From contig NZ_SDHZ01000001.1 of the NCBI RefSeq assembly GCF_004118675.1, forward strand, positions 1,426,001 to 1,490,000: a DNA stretch of 64,000 nt. Direction: 5' to 3'. Below the pieces are notes generated by a model. The model saw only the letters and a list, made by a program, of their open reading frames with translations, was not told where the DNA came from and ran no database searches. The stretch is from Filimonas effusa (GTDB lineage Bacteria; Bacteroidota; Bacteroidia; Chitinophagales; Chitinophagaceae). Positions 55,100 through 62,889 of this stretch are shown one piece after another; within the stretch, counting starts at the first letter, position 1, and every line of letters starts with the position of its first letter. The translations under genes were made by a program, and so were the position numbers.

Positions 55100-55512
55100 A
55101 AATGCGATTATGAGGTCAGGCGCCCTAAAAAGCGCCTATTTCGTTAAAAAAAGCTTCCCAATAAGGGTTACACTTAATTTCAATATACCTCATATATGTC
55201 TAAAAATGAAGTAGTTATTATTATTTTAGCTTACTAAATAAATTAGTCCAATCTTTTTGGTATGTCGGATGGCCGATTTCCAATTTTTTTAGCAGTGCTA
55301 TTTCTAATAAAGGCCAGGCTAAAGCGGCTCTTACATCCCACATCCACCCAAAAATCTGACCGACTGGCTAAATTAGTTAGAAAGTGTTTAAAGTAAAAAT
55401 TGAGGTAGTGGAATGTGGGTAACTCCCCTATTGATGTGGATTTCTAAAATTATTAGTAGAGGAATAGTAAGGGGTAAAAGACGCTTTTAATAACTATTAA
55501 ATAGTGTCAATT
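55100..55512. other. AT-rich non-coding left edge of the accessory island
   Basis: About 410 bp rich in A and T without a credible ORF (longest start-to-stop reading seen is about 13 codons). A shift in base composition happens here. No integrase, tRNA or clear direct repeat was found. Confidence 0.5.
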
Positions 55513-55842
55513 ATGCATCATTTAGATCCACAAAAAAGCAATCAATTCTTTACAGAGACAGCCGCACAAATGCGCATAGAAGCGGAAAGGGATTTTGCAA
55601 ATAACTTATCAGAGTTTGAATCCTATTCAAAAGAAAAATATGGGGTAGCTACAAAAGCGTACTATAAAAACAATATTCTAGTTCTTGACTTTTGCTATGA
55701 AGACATATTGGCAGTATTTAAAACTCCCGGTGTAACAGTTTTAGAAGAATGGCCTACAGAATTGGAAAAATTTGTAATTGAGAAAAAAGGGCCGCTATAT
55801 AACTCAAAAGGAGAAATCATGCCTAATCCAGAGAAAGGATAG
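55513..55842 (+). CDS. Small hypothetical protein
   Basis: The 109-aa soluble protein starts at ATG 55513 (a GTG at 55504 is also in frame). An acidic, helical N-terminal part (AAQMRIEAERDFANNLSEFESYSKEKYG) precedes a beta-rich part with VLDFCYEDILAVFKTPG. AT-rich codon use matches the island. It overlaps the convergent gene by 20 bp. Function unknown. Confidence 0.6.
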   Translation: MHHLDPQKSNQFFTETAAQMRIEAERDFANNLSEFESYSKEKYGVATKAYYKNNILVLDFCYEDILAVFKTPGVTVLEEWPTELEKFVIEKKGPLYNSKGEIMPNPEKG

Positions 55843-56212
55843 CTAATTCAGGCCATTGAGGGCTGTATTCAACTGGCAGATGCTTATAAGTATTCAACAA
55901 TTTTTCAGATGGGAATAGATCGCTATCAAATACAAATGAGCGCATATTTTGGAGGTTGTCAGACGGAGCGGCAATGAAGGCCATTTGACCCTCAGTTTTA
56001 GTCTTATTTATCTCCAGTATACAATTGAAGTTATAGGGGGCTATTTGAAACAGTACAGGGTCTGTCTCATGATTGGTTAGCACCTCTTCTATCTGATTTC
56101 TATTGGCCTCTGATAGCTGACTGATATTGTAAAGGATTTTTTCAATATCAGTCGCTTTTCCCACTGTTCCAGATTCATTCAGGTAATCTACTTTAAAAGT
56201 AATAGGGTTCAT
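55823..56212 (-). CDS. Small hypothetical protein
   Basis: The 129-aa product starts at ATG 56212 (the open frame reaches 56245). It is soluble, acidic, with mixed structure: ITFKVDYLNESGTVGKATD, FNCILEINKTKTEGQMAFIA, and a C-terminal helical stretch. It is divergent from the transposase with 27 bp between starts. Function unknown. Confidence 0.6.
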   Translation of the reverse strand: MNPITFKVDYLNESGTVGKATDIEKILYNISQLSEANRNQIEEVLTNHETDPVLFQIAPYNFNCILEINKTKTEGQMAFIAAPSDNLQNMRSFVFDSDLFPSEKLLNTYKHLPVEYSPQWPELAILSLD

Positions 56213-56239
56213 AATATTTTGTTTAGCTAAATATAATCT

Positions 56240-57163
56240 ATGCAATTCAAGAACTTAAAACAACTGGTTATATATTTCGGCAATGACGAACAGAAATGCC
56301 GGGACTTCCTGGCTAAAGAGCGATGGGGGAATAAGCCTATTTGTGTACACTGCCAGCATGATAAGTGCTACCGCTTTACCGATGGAAGATTATATAAATG
56401 TGCCAAATGCCGGAAGCAGTTCACCGTTACAATGGGAACTATCTTTGAAAATAGCAAAGTTCCCTTAAGCACCTGGTTTGCTGCTATTTATCTGTGTACT
56501 GCGCATAAAAAAGGAATTAGTTCTATACAACTAGCTAAGGATCTGGGAGTAACGCAGAAAACAAGCTGGTTTATGCTCATGCGAATTAAGGAAATGACCA
56601 AGGTAAAAGACCGGGCTAAAATGACCAGAATAGTAGAAGTAGATGAAACCTATGTAGGGGGAAAAGAGCGGAACAAGAGCAATGCAGAACGTAAAGCATT
56701 CGCGGAAGGAAAGCGCAAAGCAGAAAAGACCCCGGTAATAGGAATAGTAGAACGCAAAGGTATGGCTTACCTACAGGTAGCTAAGGACGTTACGGGAGGC
56801 ACTTTAAAGGGGCTAGTCCGGGAAGCAGCGGATCGTATGAGCATTATAGTTACCGATTCCTTTTCAGGATATACCGGGCTGCGAGATCAATACATTGGAC
56901 ATGTTACAGTAAATCACTCCCAAAATGAATACATAAGCGGGATCTATCACACAAACACCGTGGAAGGGTTCTTTTCGATATTAAAGCGTTCTATTCTTGG
57001 GATATTCCACCATTTAAGCGTAAAGCACCTGCAACGGTACTGCGATGAAATTAGCTTCCGGTATAATACCAGATATATGGAAGATGCAGAAAGATTCTAC
57101 TATACACTTACAAAAACGGAAGGCAGGCTAACATATAAACGCCTAATAACAGCTATTAACTAA
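56240..57163 (+). mobile_element. IS1595-family (ISXO2-like) transposase gene, apparently orphaned
   Basis: The 307-aa protein has an N-terminal zinc ribbon (C35, C38, C54, C57) and an ISXO2-type DDE domain, with D135 in VEVDETYVGGKE, D206 in VTDSFSGY and E242 in HTNTVEGFF, followed by FHHLSVKHLQRYCDE. The reading frame is intact. I found no terminal inverted repeats, and there is little room for them: a divergent gene starts 27 bp upstream and the next gene ends 4 bp inside this one. It may be a domesticated or end-deleted copy. Confidence 0.9.
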
Positions 57164-57522
57164 TCTTTACTAGTTACCTTTTTGAAATAGGTAGCTACTG
57201 CCCCACCAATTGCACCACTAAAAAACAGTTTATCAATTCCCTGAATTTGTTCATTAGTTAGCCATTGATAACAATCAGGAAGTGCTAAATGTATTAAACG
57301 ACAACTTATAATACCCGTAGCAACTAGCGAAACAATTAACATGAAGATTATAAATACCCAATGAAGTACATCCTGTACCGTATTGTGACGTTTTAAGCCA
57401 CTCATTTCATACCGCTCTTTTAATTCTTTGGCGGTTTTTTTATCTAAAGGTGCAGGATCTATAGGCTCTGTTATATTAGCAAGATCGCTAGACAGTGGAT
57501 TGGGCTGGTTGTTGGCTGGCAT
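57160..57522 (-). CDS. Small membrane protein next to Panacea antitoxin (candidate toxin)
   Basis: The 120-aa protein has a hydrophilic N-terminus rich in Pro and charged residues (about 1-48), one strong membrane segment (about 54-76, HWVFIIFMLIVSLVATGII) and a weaker hydrophobic one near 98-112 (FFSGAIGGAVATYF). Its start overlaps the Panacea gene by 35 bp, so it is co-translated and second in the pair. In described Panacea systems the toxin is often a small membrane-active protein. No toxin family is recognised here, so the role is inference. Confidence 0.65.
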   Translation of the reverse strand: MPANNQPNPLSSDLANITEPIDPAPLDKKTAKELKERYEMSGLKRHNTVQDVLHWVFIIFMLIVSLVATGIISCRLIHLALPDCYQWLTNEQIQGIDKLFFSGAIGGAVATYFKKVTSKD

Positions 57523-57988
57523 TTGCCTTAATCTTGTAATGTTTTTGAATTAAATCATTAGGAATGATTACACCCTCCCTATTACAACCTCCCATCTCAT
57601 TCCAAGTAGTATCCCACGGTGTCCCTTTTTGATGGGTGAGCGCCGACAATTGAAGCCCATCATATTTACTATAAACATCCCATATCTTATTAAGAAACGG
57701 ATACATGTCATTGTCAGATGGCATGGGTATATTATCAGTAAATGGCGCTTCCGCAAACGTTTTTATTTGACCATTTCCGAATTTCTTAAATTCTCTGTAA
57801 ACAGAGACTACAACAGGGCCATATTTCCATGCCTCTACCGGCTCACTTAAAAGCGGCTTCCCTGTGAGACCGAGATGCCAACCATGAGCTATATAGGTCA
57901 ATTTAACCAGCTTCATGGGTGTCAATTCTTTGCCAGTCTCGAAAGACTTATTAACAAAGAAGTTAGCTATTGCTAATGGATTTTCCAT
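57488..57988 (-). CDS. Panacea-domain (DUF4065, SocA-like) protein, probable antitoxin
   Basis: The 166-aa product starts at ATG 57988 (the open frame extends to 58090). Hallmarks are LTPMKLVKLTYIAHGWHL, EPVEAWKYGPVV, SVYREFKKFG and LSALTHQKGTPW. Panacea domains act as antitoxins paired with very varied toxins in toxin-antitoxin operons and also occur as proteolytic adaptors (SocA). It is first in a two-gene operon with a small membrane protein. The intergenic region upstream is shared with a divergent tiny gene. Confidence 0.9.
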   Translation of the reverse strand: MENPLAIANFFVNKSFETGKELTPMKLVKLTYIAHGWHLGLTGKPLLSEPVEAWKYGPVVVSVYREFKKFGNGQIKTFAEAPFTDNIPMPSDNDMYPFLNKIWDVYSKYDGLQLSALTHQKGTPWDTTWNEMGGCNREGVIIPNDLIQKHYKIKANASQQPAQSTV

Positions 57989-58097
57989 GAATGTAGAATG
58001 TTTTACGTTTGCAAGTTCGATATAATAACGTTGAAATGCAATAAATGTTAGCAAAAACAACGCTAAATAACGAAATTCACATATAAACACTCAGGAA

Positions 58098-58223
58098 ATG
58101 GCAAAAGCATCAAAACCAAAGAATGAAGTAAAACAGGCCCCTAAAAAGAAGCCCGTTAAATTAGGTATGAGCTTTGGAGAAGCTATTAAATTGGCTGTCA
58201 ATACACCCAAAAAGAAGAAATAG
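58098..58223 (+). CDS. 41-aa lysine-rich peptide
   Basis: A small ORF with an AGGAA-type ribosome site 3 bp before the ATG. Twelve to fourteen of 41 residues are Lys. A basic tail (KKKPVKLG) is followed by a short amphipathic stretch (MSFGEAIKLAV) and a TPKKKK end. It diverges from the Panacea operon with 109 bp between start codons. A nucleic-acid-binding or regulatory role is possible; the short length makes the call uncertain. Confidence 0.5.
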   Translation: MAKASKPKNEVKQAPKKKPVKLGMSFGEAIKLAVNTPKKKK

Positions 58224-58226
58224 CAC

Positions 58227-58409
58227 CTACTCAGCCCGTCTTATCCACGCTGTTACAGCTATGTAAACGTAAGCATTATAGCCTACTATCTGGCATTGTA
58301 TCATTTCTGGATCTCCCACTGAGGGGGTTATTACCCTAAATAAGACCTCTCCAAAGTAGAAACAGTCATTAGCTTTTAGCTGCCCTAATGTGGTGAATTG
58401 ATTATTCAT
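58227..58409 (-). CDS. Small hypothetical protein (60 aa)
   Basis: The 60-aa reading frame (MNNQFTTLGQLKANDCF...) has a beta-rich, protein-like composition (FGEVLFRVITPS, VYIAVTAW). It ends 3 bp from the convergent 41-aa gene, and two further minus-strand small genes lie upstream with spacings of 11 and 1 bp, which suggests a small operon. It resembles tiny proteins seen in phage-like or mobile regions. Function unknown. Confidence 0.5.
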   Translation of the reverse strand: MNNQFTTLGQLKANDCFYFGEVLFRVITPSVGDPEMIQCQIVGYNAYVYIAVTAWIRRAE

Positions 58410-58420
58410 ATGAAACTACT

Positions 58421-58660
58421 TTAGTATCTTGGGTCATATTTTTCGACATCAAACTGCTTTTCAACAACCCCAATTAGTTTTATCTTATAGGTATAGATGG
58501 AATCTCCTTTGCTTATGCGATATATGGGGCCTAAATCACGGGGATGCTTATCATTCTTGTGATCTAAATAATATACAAGACCAAATAAACAAGCACCCCA
58601 CCCTATCAAAGCCATCACGCCATGCAGGCGCTCACTAAATGTGTATGCTTTCTTTTCCAT
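58421..58660 (-). CDS. Small single-span membrane protein
   Basis: The 79-aa protein has one membrane segment (about 13-31, GVMALIGWGACLFGLVYYL) followed by a charged exterior part (DHKNDKHPRDLGP) and a short beta-rich C-terminus. It lies 1 bp downstream of the next minus-strand gene. Function unknown. Confidence 0.55.
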   Translation of the reverse strand: MEKKAYTFSERLHGVMALIGWGACLFGLVYYLDHKNDKHPRDLGPIYRISKGDSIYTYKIKLIGVVEKQFDVEKYDPRY

Positions 58661-58661
58661 G

Positions 58662-58934
58662 CTATTTCAAGGGGATAAAGTTTTTTAGAATACCCACATA
58701 CTTTTCAGGGGCTGCGGTCTCATACTGTTCGTTATAGTCATCCCATGTCACAACTCTTTTCTCGTAAATCGAAAAAAGCAATCCATTGAAACGGCGCTGG
58801 TAAATGGCTTTACGCTGCTTTACGTTTAGATCATCACTGTACTCCTTAAAATTGCTAGAAGAAGGATTTGTTAGAATGAAGAGGAACAGGACAGAAAATA
58901 AAATCCAATGCCAAACCTTGAGTTTGATTTTCAT
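58662..58934 (-). CDS. DUF4359-like small membrane-anchored protein
   Basis: The 90-aa product starts at ATG 58934. The open frame extends to 59105, but that part crosses a hairpin-rich stretch and reads unlike protein. A single N-terminal hydrophobic segment (about 7-21, WHWILFSVLFLFILT) is directly followed by NPSSSNFKEY. This hydrophobic-then-TNPS layout recalls DUF4359 proteins. The rest is charged (QRKAIYQRRFNGLL). First gene of a three-gene minus-strand group. Confidence 0.5.
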   Translation of the reverse strand: MKIKLKVWHWILFSVLFLFILTNPSSSNFKEYSDDLNVKQRKAIYQRRFNGLLFSIYEKRVVTWDDYNEQYETAAPEKYVGILKNFIPLK

Positions 58935-59260
58935 GGTAAATTCCCGTAAGGGCGGTTTATTACTCCCGTCCCAAGAAGTAGTACACAGGGAAATAAAATA
59001 GCGTGGGACTTTTAGAGTAATCCCACAGCAATCTAGGCATTGGCGCGCCTGCAAACTATAGGACATACAATAAGCCCACGCCATAGCGTGAGCGTCATTG
59101 CTCAATCCCTTTTAGTTTGCTTTGTAAAACGCCAATTTTAGATTGCAAAAAGGACTAGCTAAACGCTACTTCAATATTTTACCAGCGCAAAATACAAAAG
59201 CTAGACAAAACCGGCCATAAAATTAAACGATTGGGTATTTTTAAGCGCTAAAATCCTAGA
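58935..59260. other. Hairpin-rich non-coding region
   Basis: It holds nested inverted repeats between 59001 and 59094: GCGTGGG/CCCACGC (59001-59007, 59075-59081), GTGGGA/TCCCAC (59003-59008, 59021-59026) and CACGC/GCGTG (59077-59081, 59086-59090), plus the palindrome GGCGCGCC. It does not fit a tRNA because there is no T-arm. A structured RNA or a recombination site is possible. Confidence 0.4.
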
Positions 59261-59596
59261 ATGAATATATTTTTCGATTTTGAAGAATCAGGAGAAATTC
59301 CCAAAGGTGCACAATTTAATGATCCAGAAGCTCAACTTGGAATAGATTTGGTACGAGATTTTGTCAAAAGCAGAGTAGCAGTATTAAAAGATGAAATAGA
59401 AAGACAACCAAACGGGCAAATTATAATACAATTTTTTTATGGGCCTACTGGAATAATATTTAAAAACTTTACTGATTCACTTTCGGGAAAGTTATCTGAT
59501 TGCTTTCAATTAAATGACGCAGCCTATCTCTCAAGAAAGTTGTGGGCCATTTTTTGCCCCGGAGAACCGTATCCCACAGAAGACGAACATCCTTAA
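59261..59596 (+). CDS. Small hypothetical protein
   Basis: The 111-aa acidic soluble protein has an ATG start. Helical and strand segments alternate (LGIDLVRDFVKSRVAVLKDEIE, IIIQFFYGPTGIIFK), with an acidic end (GEPYPTEDEHP). It is AT rich like the rest of the island. It overlaps a minus-strand open frame by 128 bp, and this one is preferred because of its ATG. Function unknown. Confidence 0.5.
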   Translation: MNIFFDFEESGEIPKGAQFNDPEAQLGIDLVRDFVKSRVAVLKDEIERQPNGQIIIQFFYGPTGIIFKNFTDSLSGKLSDCFQLNDAAYLSRKLWAIFCPGEPYPTEDEHP

Positions 59597-59744
59597 ACCG
59601 CTCCCCTTTAAAAATATATTCAGAAGCCAATTCGTCATAAGATATACCGAAATCAGCAATATACGCTAAATGAACGTCTATTGAATCAGGATGATCTTTT
59701 ATGTAGTCTCCCGCTAATTTGTATATATTTTCGGCTTTTAACAA
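59469..59744 (-). CDS. Possible small hypothetical protein (TTG start)
   Basis: The 91-codon frame reads like a helical protein (ENIYKLAGDYIKDHPDS, HLAYIADFGISYDELASEYI) but has only a TTG start, preceded by an in-frame stop seven codons upstream, and overlaps a plus-strand gene by 128 bp. It might be a remnant of a longer gene. Doubtful. Confidence 0.3.
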   Translation of the reverse strand: MLKAENIYKLAGDYIKDHPDSIDVHLAYIADFGISYDELASEYIFKGERFKDVRLLWDTVLRGKKWPTTFLRDRLRHLIESNQITFPKVNQ

Positions 59745-59773
59745 TGCTGGGTGATATAGTTAATGTAAACAAA

Positions 59774-59938
59774 TTAGCTCTTGTTACTGTAACAAGAGAG
59801 CAATAACTCTGTTAAATCATTTTCCCATATGACATAAACTTTTCCAGACAATTTTGGGGCAGTTTGGGACTTGGGAGTACAAAACATATTAATTATCAAT
59901 CTAATATTATTTTCATCTAATATGGGCTTATTTTCCAT
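59774..59938 (-). CDS. 54-aa hypothetical protein, paralogue-like to the gene at 60166-60396
   Basis: A 54-aa ORF starts MENKPILDENNI. The gene at 60166-60396 on the same strand starts MENGTILEENHI, with eight of twelve positions identical. Further along, KVYVIWENDLTELL may align with VEVLAIVNGMPLKEI. This similarity supports both as real genes arising from a duplication. Function unknown. Confidence 0.45.
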   Translation of the reverse strand: MENKPILDENNIRLIINMFCTPKSQTAPKLSGKVYVIWENDLTELLLSCYSNKS

Positions 59939-59973
59939 TTTTGATTATATTGTATGACCTAAAAAACTCCCAA

Positions 59974-60171
59974 ATGGCAAAGTTTATTGAGATAATCCTA
60001 GACACCAACCCAGAAAAGAAAGCGCTTTTAAATATTGATAGTATTGAATACATATCACCAGGCACTACAGGGGCTTATATAAAACTATCTCAGTCAAATC
60101 CAAACGGAACACCGTATTTAAATGCAAAAGAGTCTTATGAGACCATCAAAGACCTGATTGAAGCGTCATAA
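59974..60171 (+). CDS. Small hypothetical protein (65 aa)
   Basis: The 65-aa product starts at ATG 59974. It has a beta-strand-rich layout with a C-terminal helix (ALLNIDSIEYISPG, AYIKLSQ, YETIKDLIEAS), reminiscent of the small FlbD-like/single-domain proteins of phages and islands. It overlaps the convergent gene by 6 bp. Function unknown. Confidence 0.5.
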   Translation: MAKFIEIILDTNPEKKALLNIDSIEYISPGTTGAYIKLSQSNPNGTPYLNAKESYETIKDLIEAS

Positions 60172-60396
60172 AGACACCGGCAAAAACAACTCGATATCTT
60201 TCACAACATCCGAAAAGAGGTTCTTAATCTCTTTAAGGGGCATTCCATTGACTATAGCTAAAACTTCTACCCTCTTACCCTTCCATTCGTCAGATAAGGT
60301 ATCCATCTCACTAGATGCCCACATGCCCTTTTGCCTCTTGCGGACATTAATCTTTTCTTCAATGTGATTTTCTTCTAATATGGTTCCATTTTCCAT
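60166..60396 (-). CDS. Small hypothetical protein (76 aa)
   Basis: The 76-aa product starts at ATG 60396 (a further ATG at 60408 is in frame). Its N-terminus resembles that of the 54-aa ORF at 59774-59938. A charged first half (EEKINVRKRQKGMW) precedes a beta-alpha second half (RVEVLAIVNGMPLKEIKNLF). Last gene of the island. Function unknown. Confidence 0.5.
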   Translation of the reverse strand: MENGTILEENHIEEKINVRKRQKGMWASSEMDTLSDEWKGKRVEVLAIVNGMPLKEIKNLFSDVVKDIELFLPVSL

Positions 60397-60735
60397 GTTT
60401 TCGCGCACTCACCGTTTTCCCCGACACCCATTTCAAAAAATCCTAATGCATCCAAAATCAAAATATACATATCAATATTGATACCCTTACTGTGGGTGGA
60501 AGAGGTAAGTATAGGCCGCTAAAGCTGGCCGAAACGGAGTGTACTCCTACCCTGCCGGGAATAGTGCAAACATAGTGAATAGATGGTAAATAGCAGAAAG
60601 CGGATATGAGCATGGGGATATATGCCTGAGTGAAATGTTGAACGCCGCTATTTAAAAACGGCAGATTTGAATCGTTTTAAGACGCTTTATCGTAGATAGG
60701 TAAAATCCAGGGAAAGAATCCTAATCCTATGCTCA
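60397..60735. other. Non-coding right edge of the accessory island
   Basis: About 340 bp without a credible ORF. Short complementary pairs are present (for example GCCG/CGGC near 60650-60670), but nothing I can name. The promoter of the GAF-PAS gene should lie near its right end. Confidence 0.45.
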
Positions 60736-61869
60736 ATGAAAACTAATGATGATCAATGGCTAGAAACGGTCAAACAGTTTCTGCAACTTAATACGGAGGC
60801 AGATAGAGAGCTACAGAATATTGTCAATCTGGCAGCCGAAATTGCGGAAACCCCTGTTGCGCTTCTCACCCTACTTGATGAGGACAAGCAGTGGTTCAAG
60901 GCTAAAAGAGGTGTTGCGATGGACTCCACCCCACGGCAGATCTCCTTTTGTACACATGCTATAGAAGCGGAAGGGATGATGATCGTTCCTGATACGATGC
61001 AGGATGAACGCTTTGTATTGAATCCTTTGGTTACCGGCGAGCACCAGATCCGCTTTTATGCCGGTGCGCCGCTTACCACGTTAAACGGGTATAAGGTAGG
61101 CACATTGTGTATACTGGATCAAAAGCCGCGGGAGCTGACCGAAAAGCAGCAGATGATGCTGGAGCTATTATCGCAACAGGCGATCAACAAGCTGGAGTTA
61201 TTGCTTACCATCAAACATCTTAACCAAACACTTGCGGAAGCGGAATACCAGAAGAAGCAATTGCAGGAGAAGTCGATACGCCTCCGGGCTTTCTTCGAGG
61301 GGTTTAACAGCTGTTATCTGCTGATAGACCGGGAAAACCGGCTGCTGGATTTCAATCATGCAGCTGCTGCCCTGTTCAAGCAGCTGCAGCGGGAGGATCT
61401 GTGGGTTGGCAGGCCACTGGAAAATTTCATTGATGCCAATCTTTTACCGGCGGTTCAAAAGGGCGTTGCGGAGGCGTTAGCGGGCCAGAGCAGCAAAAAT
61501 GAGGCTGTTGGTTATTATGAAAATGAGGCGATCTGGTGGGAGATGCATTTTAGTCCGGCGAAGGATCATGACGGGAAGATCATAGGCGTGAGTTTCAACT
61601 CTATAGATATTAGTGCGAATAAGAAGCAGCAGCAGGCGATCTTAATTCAAAACAGTTCGCTTCGTCAAATTGCGTATATACAATCGCATGAATTCCGGAA
61701 GCCGGTGGCTTCTATATTAGGCCTGATGCATCTTATTAAGGACTCCAATTACGAGGAGGCCGCTTTTTACCTGCCCTATATGGAGGAGGCGGTAAATGAG
61801 CTGGACGAGAAAATAAAGATAAGCGTAGACTATACGGCCACTATTCCGCTGGAAGCTATTAAAAGCTAA
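60736..61869 (+). CDS. GAF-PAS protein with a histidine-kinase-like H-box but no ATPase domain
   Basis: This 377-aa cytosolic protein has a GAF domain (about 20-160, with DEDKQWFKAKRGV, SFCTHAI and YAGAPLTTLNGYKVGTLCILD), a PAS domain (about 185-300), and a HisKA-like helix with H318 in QSHEFRKPVASILGL. It ends 59 residues after that His, so HATPase_c is absent and no adjacent gene supplies it. It may be phosphorylated by another kinase or act as a sensor or dimerisation partner (inference). Confidence 0.85.
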   Translation: MKTNDDQWLETVKQFLQLNTEADRELQNIVNLAAEIAETPVALLTLLDEDKQWFKAKRGVAMDSTPRQISFCTHAIEAEGMMIVPDTMQDERFVLNPLVTGEHQIRFYAGAPLTTLNGYKVGTLCILDQKPRELTEKQQMMLELLSQQAINKLELLLTIKHLNQTLAEAEYQKKQLQEKSIRLRAFFEGFNSCYLLIDRENRLLDFNHAAAALFKQLQREDLWVGRPLENFIDANLLPAVQKGVAEALAGQSSKNEAVGYYENEAIWWEMHFSPAKDHDGKIIGVSFNSIDISANKKQQQAILIQNSSLRQIAYIQSHEFRKPVASILGLMHLIKDSNYEEAAFYLPYMEEAVNELDEKIKISVDYTATIPLEAIKS

Positions 61870-61911
61870 TTATAACAAATTTGAATATCGATTCTCCCCT
61901 AATTTGCGGCC

Positions 61912-62376
61912 ATGAAGACAATGTATAAGGCCGCCGGTATTATGGCGTTAGTTCTGGCAGTATTTGCGTCCGCTTGTAAAAAGCCTATGGGATTTGAATA
62001 CAGAGGTATCAATAACGTGCAGCTGGAAAACGTGAGCATGGATAAGTCGACCGTAATATTGGATATGCTGTATTATAATCCCAACAGTTTTGGCGTGAAC
62101 TTAAAGCATGTTGACTGTGACGTATATGTAGACAGCAATTTTATTGGAAAATATACACTGGACACCATGATGCATATAGACCGCAAGGCTACTTTTACGA
62201 TCCCTACGCGGATGGATGTAAATATGCGTAACCTGCTGAGGGGCGGATTATTTGCTTTGCTTGGGCAAAAAGTTCAGATAAGTGTAAAAGGGAGTACCCG
62301 TGTAGGCAAAGGGGGCATCTTTATCAATGTCCCCTTTGATTTCACCGGTAAATATGATATACCACTTTTCAGGTAA
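61912..62376 (+). CDS. LEA type 2 (LEA14-like) lipoprotein
   Basis: The 154-aa protein has a lipobox ASAC (C22) and then a single LEA_2/WHy-type beta-sandwich: VQLENVSMDKSTVILDMLYYNPNSFGVNL is the family's characteristic opening (V..v.l..l..d....N PN). It is probably a periplasmic or outer-membrane protein of unknown stress-linked role. Convergent with the next gene. Confidence 0.85.
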   Translation: MKTMYKAAGIMALVLAVFASACKKPMGFEYRGINNVQLENVSMDKSTVILDMLYYNPNSFGVNLKHVDCDVYVDSNFIGKYTLDTMMHIDRKATFTIPTRMDVNMRNLLRGGLFALLGQKVQISVKGSTRVGKGGIFINVPFDFTGKYDIPLFR

Positions 62377-62415
62377 CAACTTTATTTTATTGCTACCCTT
62401 ATTGGCGGCTGGCTG

Positions 62416-62826
62416 TTATTGCATTGGCGGTATATTGCAGGGCTTGCCTTTTTGAGGTCCGCCGCCTTCTTCGGGGCGTTTGCATACCGGCGGCAGCATT
62501 TTATATGAATCTTCGGTGGCTTTGGAGTCTTCGGTATCGAATCCTGCGTTGTTGATCACCGTTTTCAGGTAACCTGCATCGATAAGCGTGGGATAGTACT
62601 GAATACGGATGGTACCTGTACTCATCACGATCTGCCATTTCATGATACCTGAATCGTTATTGGGGCCTTTTTCCCTGAAGAGGTATTTTTCGAGTCTGTC
62701 TTTACACTCCCAACATTTCAGCTGAGGCGATTTAAAAGTTACCCATTGCGGTGTTTTTGGCGTTTGCGCCTGTGTAGCCAGGAACAAGAATACGCCACAC
62801 AATAAAGCGAGGGATCTTTTCATCAT
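62416..62826 (-). CDS. Secreted HMA-like (heavy-metal-associated fold) protein
   Basis: The 136-aa protein has a signal peptide (about 1-20, ending ATQA). A ferredoxin-like HMA fold is suggested by a CxxC pair, C38 and C41 in LKCWECKDRLEKYL, and a C-terminal VINNAGFDTEDSKA motif, as in MerP/CopZ-like domains. The tail is Pro/Lys/Gly-rich with two more Cys. It could bind a metal in the periplasm, although the loop lacks the usual GMTC sequence. Confidence 0.75.
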   Translation of the reverse strand: MMKRSLALLCGVFLFLATQAQTPKTPQWVTFKSPQLKCWECKDRLEKYLFREKGPNNDSGIMKWQIVMSTGTIRIQYYPTLIDAGYLKTVINNAGFDTEDSKATEDSYKMLPPVCKRPEEGGGPQKGKPCNIPPMQ

Positions 62827-62889
62827 AATATCTGCTTTTTCAATGAAGTTGAATGCAATTTAATATTATAGCGGGAGGTATGAGACAAC

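Noticed and set aside
59001-59083. tRNA-like element with GCGTGGG/CCCACGC acceptor stem and CA end
   Set aside because: No D-arm, anticodon arm or TTC-type T-arm can be drawn on either strand.
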